From Gentiana macrophylla (Eukaryota > Streptophyta > Magnoliopsida > Gentianales > Gentianaceae): a DNA stretch of 64,000 bases. Location of the stretch: NCBI GenBank assembly GCA_026214975.1, contig CM047817.1, positions 93,476,773 to 93,540,772 on the forward strand, read 5' to 3'. The position numbers were made by a program, and so were the translations under genes. The notes beneath the pieces are model-generated. The model did not search any database. It was not told the origin of the DNA and was given only the letters and a program-made list of their open reading frames with translations. Below are positions 45,801 through 57,314 of the stretch, piece after piece (position 1 is the stretch's first letter; every line of letters begins with the position of its first letter).

Positions 45801-46030
45801 AAAATTTTTACATTAAATATGCTAGTCAAAATGTCCTTGAAAAGTCAAACGGGACAAATAAAATGGACGGAAAATAGTATAAAAGTCCCATCTTGCCTGT
45901 TTTTTATACTAAAGCCTAACACTTCACTATAACCCCATCTTTAATTTAGCTCCTTGGTGAAAATATGAGTGCTTCAGTTAATAATATTTGTGTATAATAA
46001 TATGGCCAACGTCGTAAAATGCTCTAACAG
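42873..46030 (+). other. CACTA-2 leader region
   Basis: No gene recognised. 43430-43560 is a C/T-rich stretch like a 5' untranslated exon. 44255-44305 is a GGCAGC microsatellite. 45541-45675 holds two tandem units of about 58 bp beginning GTAGTTAGGGGTACTACC. The rest is T-rich and intron-like. It ends at the TNP2 start codon and contains the MITE at 45711. Confidence 0.5.
45711..45879. mobile_element. Stowaway-like MITE
   Basis: Terminal inverted repeats CTCCTCCGTCCCATTTTA and (other end) GACAAATAAAATGGACGG, flanked by TA on both sides, total about 169 bp. The CTCC(C)TCCGTCCC start is the hallmark of plant Stowaway (Tc1/mariner-type) MITEs. The interior is AT-rich and self-complementary, with ATATGCTAGTCAAAA at both sides. 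Confidence 0.85.
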
Positions 46031-49000
46031 ATGAGTGAAATGCGATCATGGATTTATGATCAATGGCATCGACCACCAGAGAGTGGGTTGAAGATCGAGT
46101 ACATTAACGGTGTAGATGCTTTCTTGACTTTTGCTTGTGAAAATACGGAGACGCCGGATATGATTCGATGTCCATGTAAGAAGTGCAATATCATGCGTAT
46201 CATACATGTAGAAGATGTAAAACTTCATTTATTAAAATGGGGATTCATGCCGAGATATTATGTATGGACTTCCCATGGCGAAGAAGAAGTAGTTGAGCGT
46301 AACCAACTAGACATGAATGTTAACTCTTTCATAGAAATGGTACATGCTGCAGCCGGTCCATCTTTCAATGTACCAGAAATGGAAACGGTGGATGAGGAAC
46401 CAAACCCAAAAGCTAAAGAGTTCTTCAAATTATTGGAATCGGCTAAAAGCAACTTTGGCAAGGAAGCAATGATTCAGTATTGTCCTTAACAGCCAAGCTA
46501 CTTAATTTGAAGTCAAAACACAATGCTTCACAATTTGTTCAATGATCATTTGGACATTATTCTCGCTTAACTTGCACGAGAGTCATGATATGCCTAAAAA
46601 CTTCTACGAGGCGAAGAAGCTTGTTAAAGCATTAGCTCTTCCTCATGAGAAAATTGATGTTTGTGCAAATGGTTGCATGTTGTTCGGAAGGAAGACTCCA
46701 ATTTACATGAGTGTAAGTTTTGCCAACATCCTGATATAAAAGTAGGGCTCAGACCTCATCCGGGAAAGGAAATAATGTGCCATTCCGAGACTCGCACTAC
46801 TTGCCATTGATACCCGCTTTGCGCCGATTGTACGCTTGTGAGGAAAATGCAAAGAATATGACGTGGCATGCGAACGGTCTTGTAAGAAGGAAAAATGGCA
46901 CATCCATCCGATTCAGAGGCATGGAAAGATTTTGATCGACAATACAAAGAGTTCTCCTCGGATCCTCGAAATGTTAGGCTTGGCCTGTAGTATCGATGGA
47001 TTTCAACCGCTTGGCCAATCAGAGGAAGAATTTTTCTTGTTGGCCTATTCTTGTGACAATATACAATCTACCTCCTTGGTTGTGCATGAAGAAGCCGTTT
47101 ATATTTCTTTCGTTGTTAGCTCCCGGACCGAAAACCCGAAACATAAGATTGACATATATATGCAACCACCGATTGATGAGCTACTACTTTTGTGGAATGA
47201 GGCGTTGAGACATACGATGCATATCGTAGCGAATTTCATGTTGAAAGCGGCTTTGATGTGGACAATCGGTGATTATCCTGCATATGCTATGTTGTCTGGA
47301 TGGAGCACGGCCGAAAAATTGGCATGTCCTTATTGCATGGGTAAAACCGTGGATTTAGCTTGGAGAACGGGCGAAAAGTTTGTTTCTTTGATTGTCATCG
47401 AAAGTTCTTGCCCTTGGTCATAGGTATAGAATAACAAGAAAAACTTTCGCAATAACGTGGATCGAAGAGAGCTTCCACCTCCATGTACGATCGTGGTGGT
47501 GATGTGTGGGATCAAGTGAAGGATTTACCTAAGATGTGTGACACGGGTGGAGTAGTACTCGCCTTGCCCGGTAAAGGGCAATCACATAATTGGGTGAAGA
47601 ATAGTCCATTCTGGCGACTTCCATATTGGAAGACAAATGGAATCAGAAACAATTTGGATCCAATGCACATCATCAGAAACGTGTTTTGCAATGTGTTCTA
47701 CACTGTAATGGACATCAAGGGTAAGACAAAAGATAATGGTGCGTCCTAGGAAGACTTGAAATTGTATTGTAATCGTCCGGAGTTACACATCCGACCTAAT
47801 GAAAATAAAAACCACTTGCATGATACTGAGTTAGACAAGGAACGAAAAGTGGTGGTCTTGCGATGGGCTTAAGAAGTTAAGGTTTCGGATGGATACTTTT
47901 TCTAATTTGTCTCGATGTGTTGATCTCGAAAGCATTGACATTGCATGGGATGAAAAGCCATGATTGTCATGTGTTCATGTTAAGTCTTCTCCCAGGTGGC
48001 ATTTCGTGAAGTCCTTCCAGAGAGTGTATGGAGTTCACTTGCCGAAATGAGCATATTTTTCAAAGAGCTCACATCTCCGGGTTCTTCGACGGAGAATATC
48101 AAGAGAATAAAAGAACAAATGCCATTGCTAATCTGCAACTTGGAACAAATATTCCCACCATCTTTTTTTGACATTATGGAGCACCTACTATTCATATGCC
48201 TCATGAGGCACTAATGGGTGGGCCCGTGCGATATCGTTGGATGTTCCCATTTGAGAGATTTTTGTATCATTTGAAAATGAAGGTGAAAAACAAAAACCGG
48301 GTGGAGGGCTCAATCATGAAGACTATATTCTTGAGGAAACATCGACCTTTTGCTCACATTACTTCAAGAAGAACTCCCGGAAGTTGATACTCTACAACCA
48401 TCCATTCGACCTTACCGCAAAGAAGCCAAAGCAACGGTTTATGGAGCAATCGAGTATGATGCGACCCGTTTATTTGTGTTGCTTAACACACAGATGTTGA
48501 GTGTTACCAAGAGTATGTTTATCAGACTTGAATCAAATTGCATAAGAAATCAATATAATGTAGTATGCATATCATCGGTTAATCATGATTTATCTCCACG
48601 TAAAATTCAGGCGCGATATGCAAACACAACATACAATGATGGATGATTCAACGAAGAATCGCATGCTTGAGTCCAAGTATGCATCATGGTTTTCCTCTTA
48701 TGTGAGTATACACATTTTGAGGTCTACAACATCATTTTCTCAACAAAAAAATTTACAACATACTTTACATATACTAAACAAAGTTTGCACTTTGTTTTAT
48801 TGGTTTTTATAGGTTCAAAATCCGAAAACTTAATATCTCGATGCATATGCACGTGACATCGCACTCGGGCCAAAAGGATTGTAACATCATATGATGCTTG
48901 CGATGCGAATGGATTTGTTTTTCATACTATAAACCATAATAGTCAAAAAGCATGTATAATTGTGGTGTGCTTGTTATAGGGAACCATGTGGACGGGCATG

Positions 49001-49543
49001 GGTTTGGACTATTATGGCCAATTGATTGAAGTTATAGAATCGACTTATGGGGTCCCACAAACTCTACCATCGTTTTATTCAAGTGTGAGTGGTTTGATCC
49101 TATTGATGGTGTTCAAGACATCATAAATTTAGTACTTTGGTTGATGTAAATCTCGCAAAGAAATGGCGCCGAAATAACAAAGAGCCATTTGCTTTTCCCG
49201 AGCAAGTTTGTCAAGTTTATTATTGTCCATATCCTCAACTACTAGGGCACGTCATGATTGGCAAGCGGCTATTCCGATAAAAGCACGTGGTCAATTTGAT
49301 ATGGACATCGTTGATGCACCATATCAAGATGATACGCTGTAATTGACTTCATTTCTAGTTGATGAAGATGAGATAAATGACCCTTTAAATGATACTTCAG
49401 GCGTTTTGTTGACGTATCCACCGATCCAGGTGAGACAACATATGGAGGATGAAGTGAACAATTTGTGGCAAGATTCGTAAAATGAGGATGAAATTGATGA
49501 AGGAAGCACCGATGAAGAACCATCGGACGATGATGATATTTGA
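46031..49543 (+). pseudogene. CACTA-2 TNP2-type transposase (frameshifted)
   Basis: 46031-46489 is a clean first exon of 152 codons with the transposase-associated zinc finger (IRCPCKKCN, residues about 45-53). Then come NFYEAKKLVKALALPHEKI (46596-46655, in another frame), DGFQPLG near 46990-47010, the Transposase_21 core (ALMWTIGDYPAYAMLSGWS at about 47250-47310, then NLDPMHIIRNVF at about 47655-47690), a DUF4218 part (PHEALMGGPVRYRWMFPFER, 48193-48255) and degraded DUF4216 pieces (48960-49130). It ends in an acidic tail with the stop at 49541-49543. At least six frameshifts or stops. It would bind the ends and catalyse excision. Confidence 0.87.
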
Positions 49544-49865
49544 TTGTGATGAATATGTTTCACTTTATGGGCTTATTTGTATGATAAACTCATCAGATTA
49601 AGGAACCAACTGGATTTCATTTGATTTTGTAGAATATGAATTTGCCATGATGTTTTTTTTTTTTTGTATGCTTTTTTTTTCAAGTTGATTTTTGGGTTGT
49701 TGTTTGTGTATCTAACTAATGCATTTTCCGTAGTCGGCTTATTCAATGAATCGTAATTAAGTCTATTGTAGAGATTTTTAACGAACTTAATTAGTTGTTG
49801 ATTTTGTTCTTTATTATGTAACTTCTACGTGGCTATATGCTTTAAGTAGTTTATGCGTGAAATCA

Positions 49866-52160
49866 TGGTTGGGAAGGAGAATAAGCGCAAAGGCCATGAA
49901 AACACTTCTCAAGATATTTTAGCACTTTTGCAAGGAAGCGTCAACGTAATGTAGGTCCTACTACTTCACTTGTCATCTCAGGGACATCCATCTCATACTA
50001 CATCACCGCCACTCAACCGTTGTCTTCATCCTCCCCACAAGGAGCCCAAACACATTCCCATCAAGATGACTCTGCATTTCTACATACGCCACCTCCTACT
50101 ATTGGACTAACAACACTGGGTCATGGTGATTCACCGGGTATCGATAGTAAAAGATAATGTGGACATCCAATCACAACCTCGATCTACATCACTACCTCAA
50201 TCAGCTTTCTACTTTACCAACTTCTTCATTTACCAAACCTTCATTGTCTGTCAAGAATGGCCAAGAAGTACAAGTACATTATTTTGACATATATTTATTG
50301 CGTGTACTCATAAATGACTAAATATATTTATTATGTGTACTCATAAATGACTAATATATACATTATTCATAGACCAAAATATATGATAGTGTTTCAAGGC
50401 TTATGTTGACATTTTTCGCTTTCAAAAATAGCTTCATACCTCGAGATAAAAGGCCTACCAATATCATCGGCCAAGTGATTAAGAAAAAGTTTGATGGAGC
50501 GTGGCCAAAATTCTCTCATGTTCCATCTAATGTACGCCGATATGGTGGGATGACTTCAAGGTACATATGTGAGAATAAGTTTTTGTAATTTTGAATTGTA
50601 TTTAGAAATGCTTATCAATACTTAATTGATGTCGCATTTTTGTTCGTGGCAATCACATTGGTCCATTTCTAAGGACGACGAGGGCCTTGTCGATCATTAT
50701 TTGAAAACGGTGTGGTGAGAGGTTAAAAGATATGCTGTTCACGGTTCGTACATGCTATGCTACAATGGAAAAGATTCCTGCGTGGATACCTGTAACGGTG
50801 TTTGAAAAGTTGCTTGAGTATTGGGAATCTGAAGATTTTATGAAAGTTTCCACCGCAAATAAATCAAACAGAGTCGATTTCGTAAGAGGTCTTCCAGGTG
50901 GGCAAGTGCGCCGACGGATCAAGATCAAGCCATGATGTAAAAGCGTGCATGGTATTACAATGGGTTACAAACTTGTCATTTATGATTACTACTTTTACTA
51001 ATAGAATGAAACGAAAAAATCGATCAATAAATTAGAAAGAACTTCGTATTTAATGATGAGTTAATTGTTTTTCGTGAGAAGGTGCTAGACGCCCCGTTGT
51101 TATTATGGAGGTGTTTATGTTCACACACACAAACAAGAAAGATAAGGTGCCTATTGATGATAGTCTTAGCTTTATTGAGGTAACAAAATTGTTTTACTTT
51201 TTTCAGTTGCTTTAATGTCTTCAATGATTTGCTTCCCTTCATTTTTTTTTGACACATTTGTCTAAGGTTTTAAATAATAATGGAGTTTGGTTGCCATAGT
51301 ATGCCACTTTTTCTTCAATTTAGTTGGGTTTCTTTTAGTCATCATTCTTGTAAAATGATTTTGCATGATTTTGTAAATCATACCGATGTGAGGACAATCG
51401 CTTGGTAAACGATATTTTAGTGTGTTTCGTTGTCATATAATGATTTTGTAAATCATACCGATGTGAGGACAATCTTTTAGTATATATGTTAGTATATTCC
51501 GTTGTCTTATACCCACGCAATTGACATTTTGACTTTTCTTAGACTATCATTCTTTCTCAATAGTTGTCTAAACTTTAATGAGTGAATTGGAACTTATTGA
51601 CGAGACAATGTATTGTAAGATGTCATTTGTTTATGTTATGTCATTCTCACTACTTTGCATGTCTTTTATGGTATAGTATATTGTGAAACACCTTTTCTAA
51701 ATCCTCACAGAGCTTTTCAAAGAGAGAATGCCGAACGTATTTGAATATTTTGGCAAGAAAGATCCAATTCCGTATGAGTTGTTACGTGAAGCCGATGAGG
51801 TGTTTCGGAATGTGCCGGCGTGTAAAGAATGGACGTATTAAAGGCTTGGGTAATTTATCTTCGTAATACACGAGTGGATCGGTTTCTCATACGATGCCAA
51901 ATGAGGTTTTGACGCAGCAGTATCACAAATTTCGAAGAAAATTCTAGGTTGCGTGAAGACCTTCTCACATGACGTGAAAGTTTGGCCGAGGAGAGAGAGA
52001 GAGCAACGGCCGCACAATCGCAATGCAGCGGAGATAGCAAGGATTGCGCAGCTAGTCCAAGGATTCCGCCATACTCCGTAGTGCTTGATAGTGAGGATTA
52101 TGGATTGTTCATATTTTGCTATGTATTGTGTTGTCTCTTTATTTTGTTTTGGGAATCCTA
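49866..52160 (+). pseudogene. CACTA-2 second gene, Ptta/En/Spm-like, degraded
   Basis: Starts MVGKENKRKGHENTSQDI at 49866, then a Pro/Ser/Thr-rich segment (49950-50270), RPTNIIGQVIKKKFDGAWPK (50450-50510), a segment with MEKIPAWIPVTVFEKLLEYW (50767-50826), KSNRVDFVRG (50862-50892), and THTNKKDKVPIDDSLSFIE (51123-51178), the last resembling the family signature region. A final exon with RENAERI and EEREREQRPHNR-like pieces lies at 51720-52080. The exact end is unclear. It is the partner gene of TNP2 by position. Confidence 0.65.
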
Positions 52161-52327
52161 AGTGGAACAATATACGCTTTTGTAACTTAATAATTAGCTA
52201 TATGGAGCCTTTATTGACTTGGTTTGGTTGATGCATTAGTTAAATATTGTGTTAGTTTTTCATAAATTGTGATTTATTTGGACAGGTGGAATGAGAATTT
52301 ATGAATAAATCAAAATAAAAAAATATA

Positions 52328-52741
52328 ATTTTTCCGACGGAGTAGTGACGAAATTGCCGGACATGTTATGAAAATTACCGACAAAAGTCGTCGAATTTAG
52401 TCGGAATAATTAAGCAAATTTTCGCCGGAAATTCGCCGGAATAAATGGTCGAGTTCGTTGGAATCATTTCGTAAGAACTTCGTCGCTAATTTTGTCGGAA
52501 CCATTCGTAGCAAATTTTGTCGCTAAGCTCGTCGGAAATTTCGTCCGGAAACATTCGTCGAAATTTTCGTCGAAACATCGCCGGAAATTTCGTCGCTATA
52601 GTCGCCGGAAATTTCGTCGCAACGCAGCTTTCAACGGGCTTTTTCCAACACCCCATATTTCGTCGGAAATTGGTCGAAAACATGTGTTTCGACGAAATAC
52701 CGACGAAATTTCGCGTAGAAATGCCGGAAATTCTAGTAGTG
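52328..52741. repeat. CACTA-2 right subterminal repeats and terminus
   Basis: Many copies of (G/T)TCGTCGGAAATTT and TTTTCCGACGG-type words. It ends in ATTCTAGTAGTG at 52741, which mirrors the left terminus. The minus-strand 262-codon frame from element D runs into this block by chance. Confidence 0.9.
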
Positions 52742-52744
52742 CAC
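52742..52744. repeat. Target-site duplication of CACTA-2, right copy
   Basis: CAC directly after the CACTA-2 end, equal to 40786-40788. Confidence 0.85.
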
Positions 52745-53860
52745 CTTCCTTACCAGTCAGGATATCAGCCTCCCGACTTCCACTAAACTCTTTATTTCTC
52801 AGGGGATCAGCCACCTGAGTACTCTCATCCAGAACAGGGAAACCACTAAGTTGAGTGTCGGACCTTACATTCGTAGCACTAGCCTCTTCTCCAACATTGT
52901 ATATGGATGCATAGTTAGATTGAAGTGGATTCTCATAACTTGCATCATAATTGCTATTAGTATTCCATTGGTGGGGTGAATTACCTCCATTGCACTGAGC
53001 CTCATAATGGTTTCCACAACAATGCGAACATCTCACTTGAACGTTATCAAATCCTTGTCCATAAGAATTCTCATCAGTTGAGGGTATACGAGCATCGGAT
53101 CCAAAGACAGATGAATCCATTAAACTTGACACTTCTACTTTTGGGGGACCACTGAATTGAATGCCGGATCCTAAGTTCATGGCATTGTCCTCTTCTCTAT
53201 CATAAGGAAGTGTGGGAGCTAGGTCAATGCCTTGGTCTTGAGCCATTTGCCTGAGCCGTCTCTCAAGATTATTGAGTGTCCTGTTTTGCTCCTCTAATTC
53301 AGCTTCAAGATCGTCCGATTGAGAGGGGCCTTGATAGTTCCGAAAGTTCTGTGGGAGAGATTGGCTAGACTGACTTTGAAACATAGGATCGGGACTGTTC
53401 TGATTGAACCATTGATTTTGATTGGAAAAATTGATATTTTGGTTCTGACTGAAGTTCGGGTTTTGATAGAAATTTGGATTCTGAGAATTGAAACCCTGGT
53501 TCTGAAAATTGCTTTGGCCAGAGAACTGATTATTAAATCTCCGATCTCACCGCCACGAAGCATTTATTTCAAATACTCACCCACCCATAGACGTAAAACG
53601 AGCAAAGGTGTCCCACATTGTCACAATTTTGACATCTGACTAGATTGAAATTTCCCTGATTCTGGAAAGAATTGACTTGATACGCAGGAGGGGAAAGAAA
53701 TTGACACTGGCTAATAGCATGGCCAGGTCGACAACATCTTCCACAGAACAGAACTTGTGAGTTCTGTGGAGAAGACGGGGTCTGATTCATAGGATTGGGT
53801 AACATCATAAGAGTTGCCACCTGCTGTTGCAGCATGGCGATCTGACTTTCCATGTCCTCA
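52745..53860 (-). pseudogene. Gag C-terminal region of element D
   Basis: 53569-53853 carries a coiled start (MESQIAMLQQQVATLMML), a CCHC knuckle CGRCCRPGHAISQC (residues 37-50) and a second, incomplete knuckle CQNCDNVGH. 52745-53384 has a predicted coil (LEAELEEQNRTLNNLERRL) and a third knuckle CSHCCGNHYEAQC (C119, C122, H126, C131; one residue shorter than the standard spacing). A frameshift lies between them. The knuckles bind RNA during packaging. The N-terminal gag core seen in A and B is missing, and at the CACTA-2 site the frame would pass directly to the integrase linker. Confidence 0.78.
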
Positions 53861-54365
53861 ATCCTGGATAGAAGGTTGTATGACCACTCTTTTTTATATA
53901 TATATTTAGAAAAGATAAAGAAACAGAAAAAGAAACGGAAACAGAAACAGAAACCTACCTACGAAAAATTTAAAACAGAAAAACAAGAAACCGATAAAAG
54001 GGAGAAAAACGTGTTGAAATCTTCTGAGCCCAAAATGGAAGGGAAAACAGCAGATTTTGACCTCGAAAACGGTGTCGAACGGCCTCCGGCAAGTTGTCAC
54101 GTCGTCGGCGTCGGAACGAGCTTTCCGAATTGGGGTCATGCGCGCCAAACGGACACTCGAGCCGAAAGTTACGGCCAAAATACTAACGAGTGCTAAAACA
54201 ATCCCTTTTATCCAAAAGTTCGATCGCTAAAAACGTGAGTCGATAATTCAACCTCGGATGTCCCCGAATCAATGTAGAAACTAGAAAGGATAGAAACAAA
54301 ACCTATCTACGAAAAATTAAGAACAAAAACAGAAAAATTAATAGAAACTAGACAACCGTATCGAT
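53861..54365 (-). other. Leader of element D
   Basis: Non-coding stretch between gag remnant and primer site. It is A/G-rich on plus (repeats of GAAACAGAAA, 53920-53960), therefore pyrimidine-rich on minus, and ends near ATATATATATA at 53892-53905. An open frame on plus (53852-54196) is low-complexity and not considered a gene. Confidence 0.6.
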
Positions 54366-54381
54366 TCCCGCAACGGCGCCA
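54366..54381 (-). promoter_or_regulatory. Primer binding site of element D (tRNA-Asp)
   Basis: Plus TCCCGCAACGGCGCCA, the tRNA-Asp 3' end with bases missing in the CCGG part. It lies six bases before the LTR TGTCACGG. Confidence 0.88.
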
Positions 54382-54387
54382 AAAACT

Positions 54388-55523
54388 TGTCACGGATTTT
54401 ATCTAACAAAGCAAACAAGTAATAAAATTTATAAATCCGGTATTCCCAAGTGTAGGGATCGTAGTATAGCGATTAATACCGAGTCGATCTCGGGAATCGA
54501 GGTTGTTTAATCTAGTTCTTATTAATTCTTCTAAAATTGTCACTACTATTTATTACTAAACCTAAACTAAAACGGAAAATAAACTCGACAGAGGATTGTC
54601 ACCCAAAGCCGTGAAAATATCGCTAAGAACAAAAGCAAATAAAATAAAACTACAACTAAGAAAACAATAAAACTAACTATCATGATAATGATCAAGCAAA
54701 TCAACATAGAACAAACATGATCCACCATCCCGCAACCCTTAATTCTTCCCTAGATTATCTTATGATGATTCAATCAAAGTTGTGGTTCACCTAATCAAAG
54801 GTATGAATTCCTACTTCCGTTAGTAATCCGCCTATCAATCTCATCATCTTCCGATCTATGTAGAGATTAACGCTCTCAAAACAAGGTGCAAGATTTATTA
54901 GATCTAACAACCTAGAAATCTAACCTATCAACTTCCGTTATGTCAAGGTTAAAAGTCTAATCTTTCCTATGGTGATCTAAGGTTTACACCGATTTCCATC
55001 ATACGGTAAACATCAAATAGCAATACATCTTACGATATCGATTGCATAAACAAATAAACAAAGGAAAGAAACAAACTTTAAATTAAACTCACAAAATATC
55101 CAAAGGAAAGAAAATAAAAGTCTGCTGAAAAAGTTTCCATGGTCGCTCCAAGTTCATAGCTTCAGCCATCTTCATGCGAACAAGAAAAGAAGAAAAAGAA
55201 AACAAAACCTAACTAATCCATGACTCACCTCCTCCCAAAGCGGGGCTGGGGCCGCCTAGGGTTTATCTCTAATGATTATGTATCAATAAGAGTCAATAAT
55301 ATGTGAAAATCTGATGTCATTAGGGTTGGGGCGCAGCTGCTATTTATAGAAAACTAGGTCGGCTGCTGCTATGTCGGTTTTGGACGCCCGTCCAAGGATT
55401 CTGGACGCCAGTCTGGTCTTGTTGGACGCCAGTCCACTTCAGCGTCCAAACTCTCTGTTCAACTTTTTCCTCCTGGACGCCAGTCCATATCTTTGGACGC
55501 CAGTCCACCCTGGACGGGATCTG
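54388..55523 (-). repeat. 5' LTR of element D, truncated by element E
   Basis: Starts TGTCACGG and is homologous to 36076-36850 in its first part. TATA box TATAAATA on minus at 55341-55348. Between 55380 and 55515, upstream of the TATA box in element orientation, are four to five copies of the near-palindrome TGGACGCCAGTCCA. Its U3 end lies beyond element E, outside the window. Confidence 0.85.
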
Positions 55524-57226
55524 TGAAGGATGCAGGTTCTTAGATCTAAACGAGTTAGATCTATGCGCAGCGGATGGATCACGATTTATATATCAAATAC
55601 ATAATTAAAGGACTTAAGTACTACAAGGGGGTTTAAGATTATGTTACCAATAACGGGAAGAGTCGCCTTGATCTTCCGATGTGTTCTCCAAACGGCGGTT
55701 GGTGGACACCCTTCTTGATACACAAACCTCCTCGATATGCAACACTAAGAAAAACTCCAAGTTTTTCTTCCTCTAAAACCCTAGACAAGAGAAACAAATT
55801 TTTTTCTCTCTTTTTTTTTAATGAGTGGGGCGAAATTTTGCATTCCTTTTTGTCTTGGAAGAACTCTCTTTATATAGGAGAGTAAATCCTTGGCCTCCAA
55901 GTTTCTAATTAATTAAATAAATAATTAAAAAGAAATCACAATAAAGGATAATTCCATTTATAAAAGATTGTGATTAATCAATCAATCAATTACAAATCAA
56001 TTATCTTTTATTAATTAATTATTTAACAAGTAAATAATTAATCACACAAGAAAATCAATTCTTGCCTTTTTAATAGCTGTGAGGCGCCACACACTAGAGT
56101 TTAGGCCCACGTAAAATGTCTTTTCATGTATTATATTATTCACCTCAACTAAATAATATTTTGCATATCAATTAATTAGCCCACCAATTAATTATCAATG
56201 AGGCCCAAAAACAGAAAAACATCCGAATTACAGGAGCCACATCGGGGACCATGGACTATAACCAGAGAGCTCCAATAATTAATTATTCATCGAATGTAAT
56301 AAGTACATTAATTATTAATTCCGGGATTACGCCACCATAAACCCGAAATCGAACTCTACCGATTATAGATGTATACTTATACTCAACCCATGTAGAGTGA
56401 ATAAGCGTCCATTGATATAATCACTACATACGGATTAACCCTCCATAGATCGCCCATTCTCGAGTGGGAAGTCTCCGTGAACCCGACTTTCGAAATATCT
56501 TATCCTTATTTACCATTAACCCCTGATGATCAATTAGTATGCATATCCGACTAGTAGCTAATTAGTCAAATGCGAAACTCCCGGATCGATCACTTTCTTA
56601 GGGCTAACAAATAAGGGATCGTCTCTCTACTTCCCCAGCAGGAAGAAATGGATTCCATGTCCGTGAAAATCGAACTACTCACTCATCCTGAGATAGTGCC
56701 AATGAGAAGTGGCTTGGAACACATATTAAAGTGAACCGTAATTAACACATCAAACACTACCCCGGACAAGCGGCAAGACTCGTGATCACCTCAGATTAAG
56801 GTTGATCCATATATGATCATCTAATGATTTAATAAGATTCCTCGATTACGGAATTATACCGAGAAATTCGATTAAATCGGTCCAAATTATATGAATGCCA
56901 TCATATATAAATGCCCCACGTAGTACCCTCTACCGACAAACCGATAAGACTATCACACCCTAAGGTGTTCAGCGCATTATTGGTGTTTTAATCAAGAGAC
57001 CCTAAACTCGATTAAGTTCACCACGGACTAACAGCTTTAAGTATATCACCACTAACTCAATCCTCACGTGTATGCCATGCACCGAGTTAAGTGGTTACAT
57101 ACTTTGATATACTTAGGGTTTGCAAAGAATGTATTACTTACAAGCACAAAGCAAGTAATAAGGTGAGATAAATTCACAACCATTAAAAACAATTACACAA
57201 ATTGTCTTTCGGCACTACACCTAACA
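55524..57226 (-). repeat. 3' LTR of element E
   Basis: 1703 bp, TGAAGG to CCTAACA on plus. TATA box on minus (CTATATAAAG, 55868-55877). Followed by the polypurine tract (minus GCAAGTGGGAGATTG, 57227-57240). A small plus-strand frame at 55679-55885 is not a gene. Confidence 0.93.
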
Positions 57227-57312
57227 ATCTCCCACTTGCACGAAAATGACAAGCAACGATTGTTTTTAGAGCACACCTTTCTCATCTTATTCACAACACT
57301 CTCCCACTTGCT
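57227..57312 (-). promoter_or_regulatory. Polypurine tract of element E and a second copy
   Basis: Minus strand GCAAGTGGGAGATTG abuts the LTR start TGTTAGG. A near copy (GAGCAAGTGGGAGAGTG) lies 65 bases further inside at about 57298-57314. Confidence 0.8.
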
Positions 57313-57314
57313 CT

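Larger units (their letters stand above)
40789..52741 (+). mobile_element. CACTA-2: complete En/Spm-type transposon (11.95 kb)
   Basis: Both ends are visible: left CACTACTAGAATTTTC, right (minus) CACTACTAGAATTTCC, with subterminal repeats of TTTCCGACGAA type on both sides and CAC target duplications. It contains a satellite array, a C/T-rich leader, a Stowaway-like MITE, a TNP2 gene and a second gene. It is inserted in element D. Confidence 0.95.
37408..55523 (-). mobile_element. Element D: internally deleted Athila-like retrotransposon holding CACTA-2
   Basis: Minus-strand element with 5' LTR at 54388-55523 (cut by element E), primer site, leader, gag C-terminal part, integrase, 3' spacer and polypurine tract. 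Protease, RT, RNase H and the gag N-terminus are absent. CACTA-2 (40789-52741) sits exactly at the gag-integrase joint. With CACTA-2 removed and one CAC of the duplication kept, the reading frame runs from gag into the pre-integrase linker without a shift. The pairing of the two LTRs is uncertain because their U3 parts differ. Confidence 0.75.

Noticed and set aside
53319..53639. 106-codon plus-strand frame
   Set aside because: Shadow of the gag zinc-knuckle region of element D.
53852..54196. 114-codon plus-strand frame rich in Lys and Glu
   Set aside because: Low-complexity translation of the A/G-rich leader of element D, opposite to the element's coding strand.
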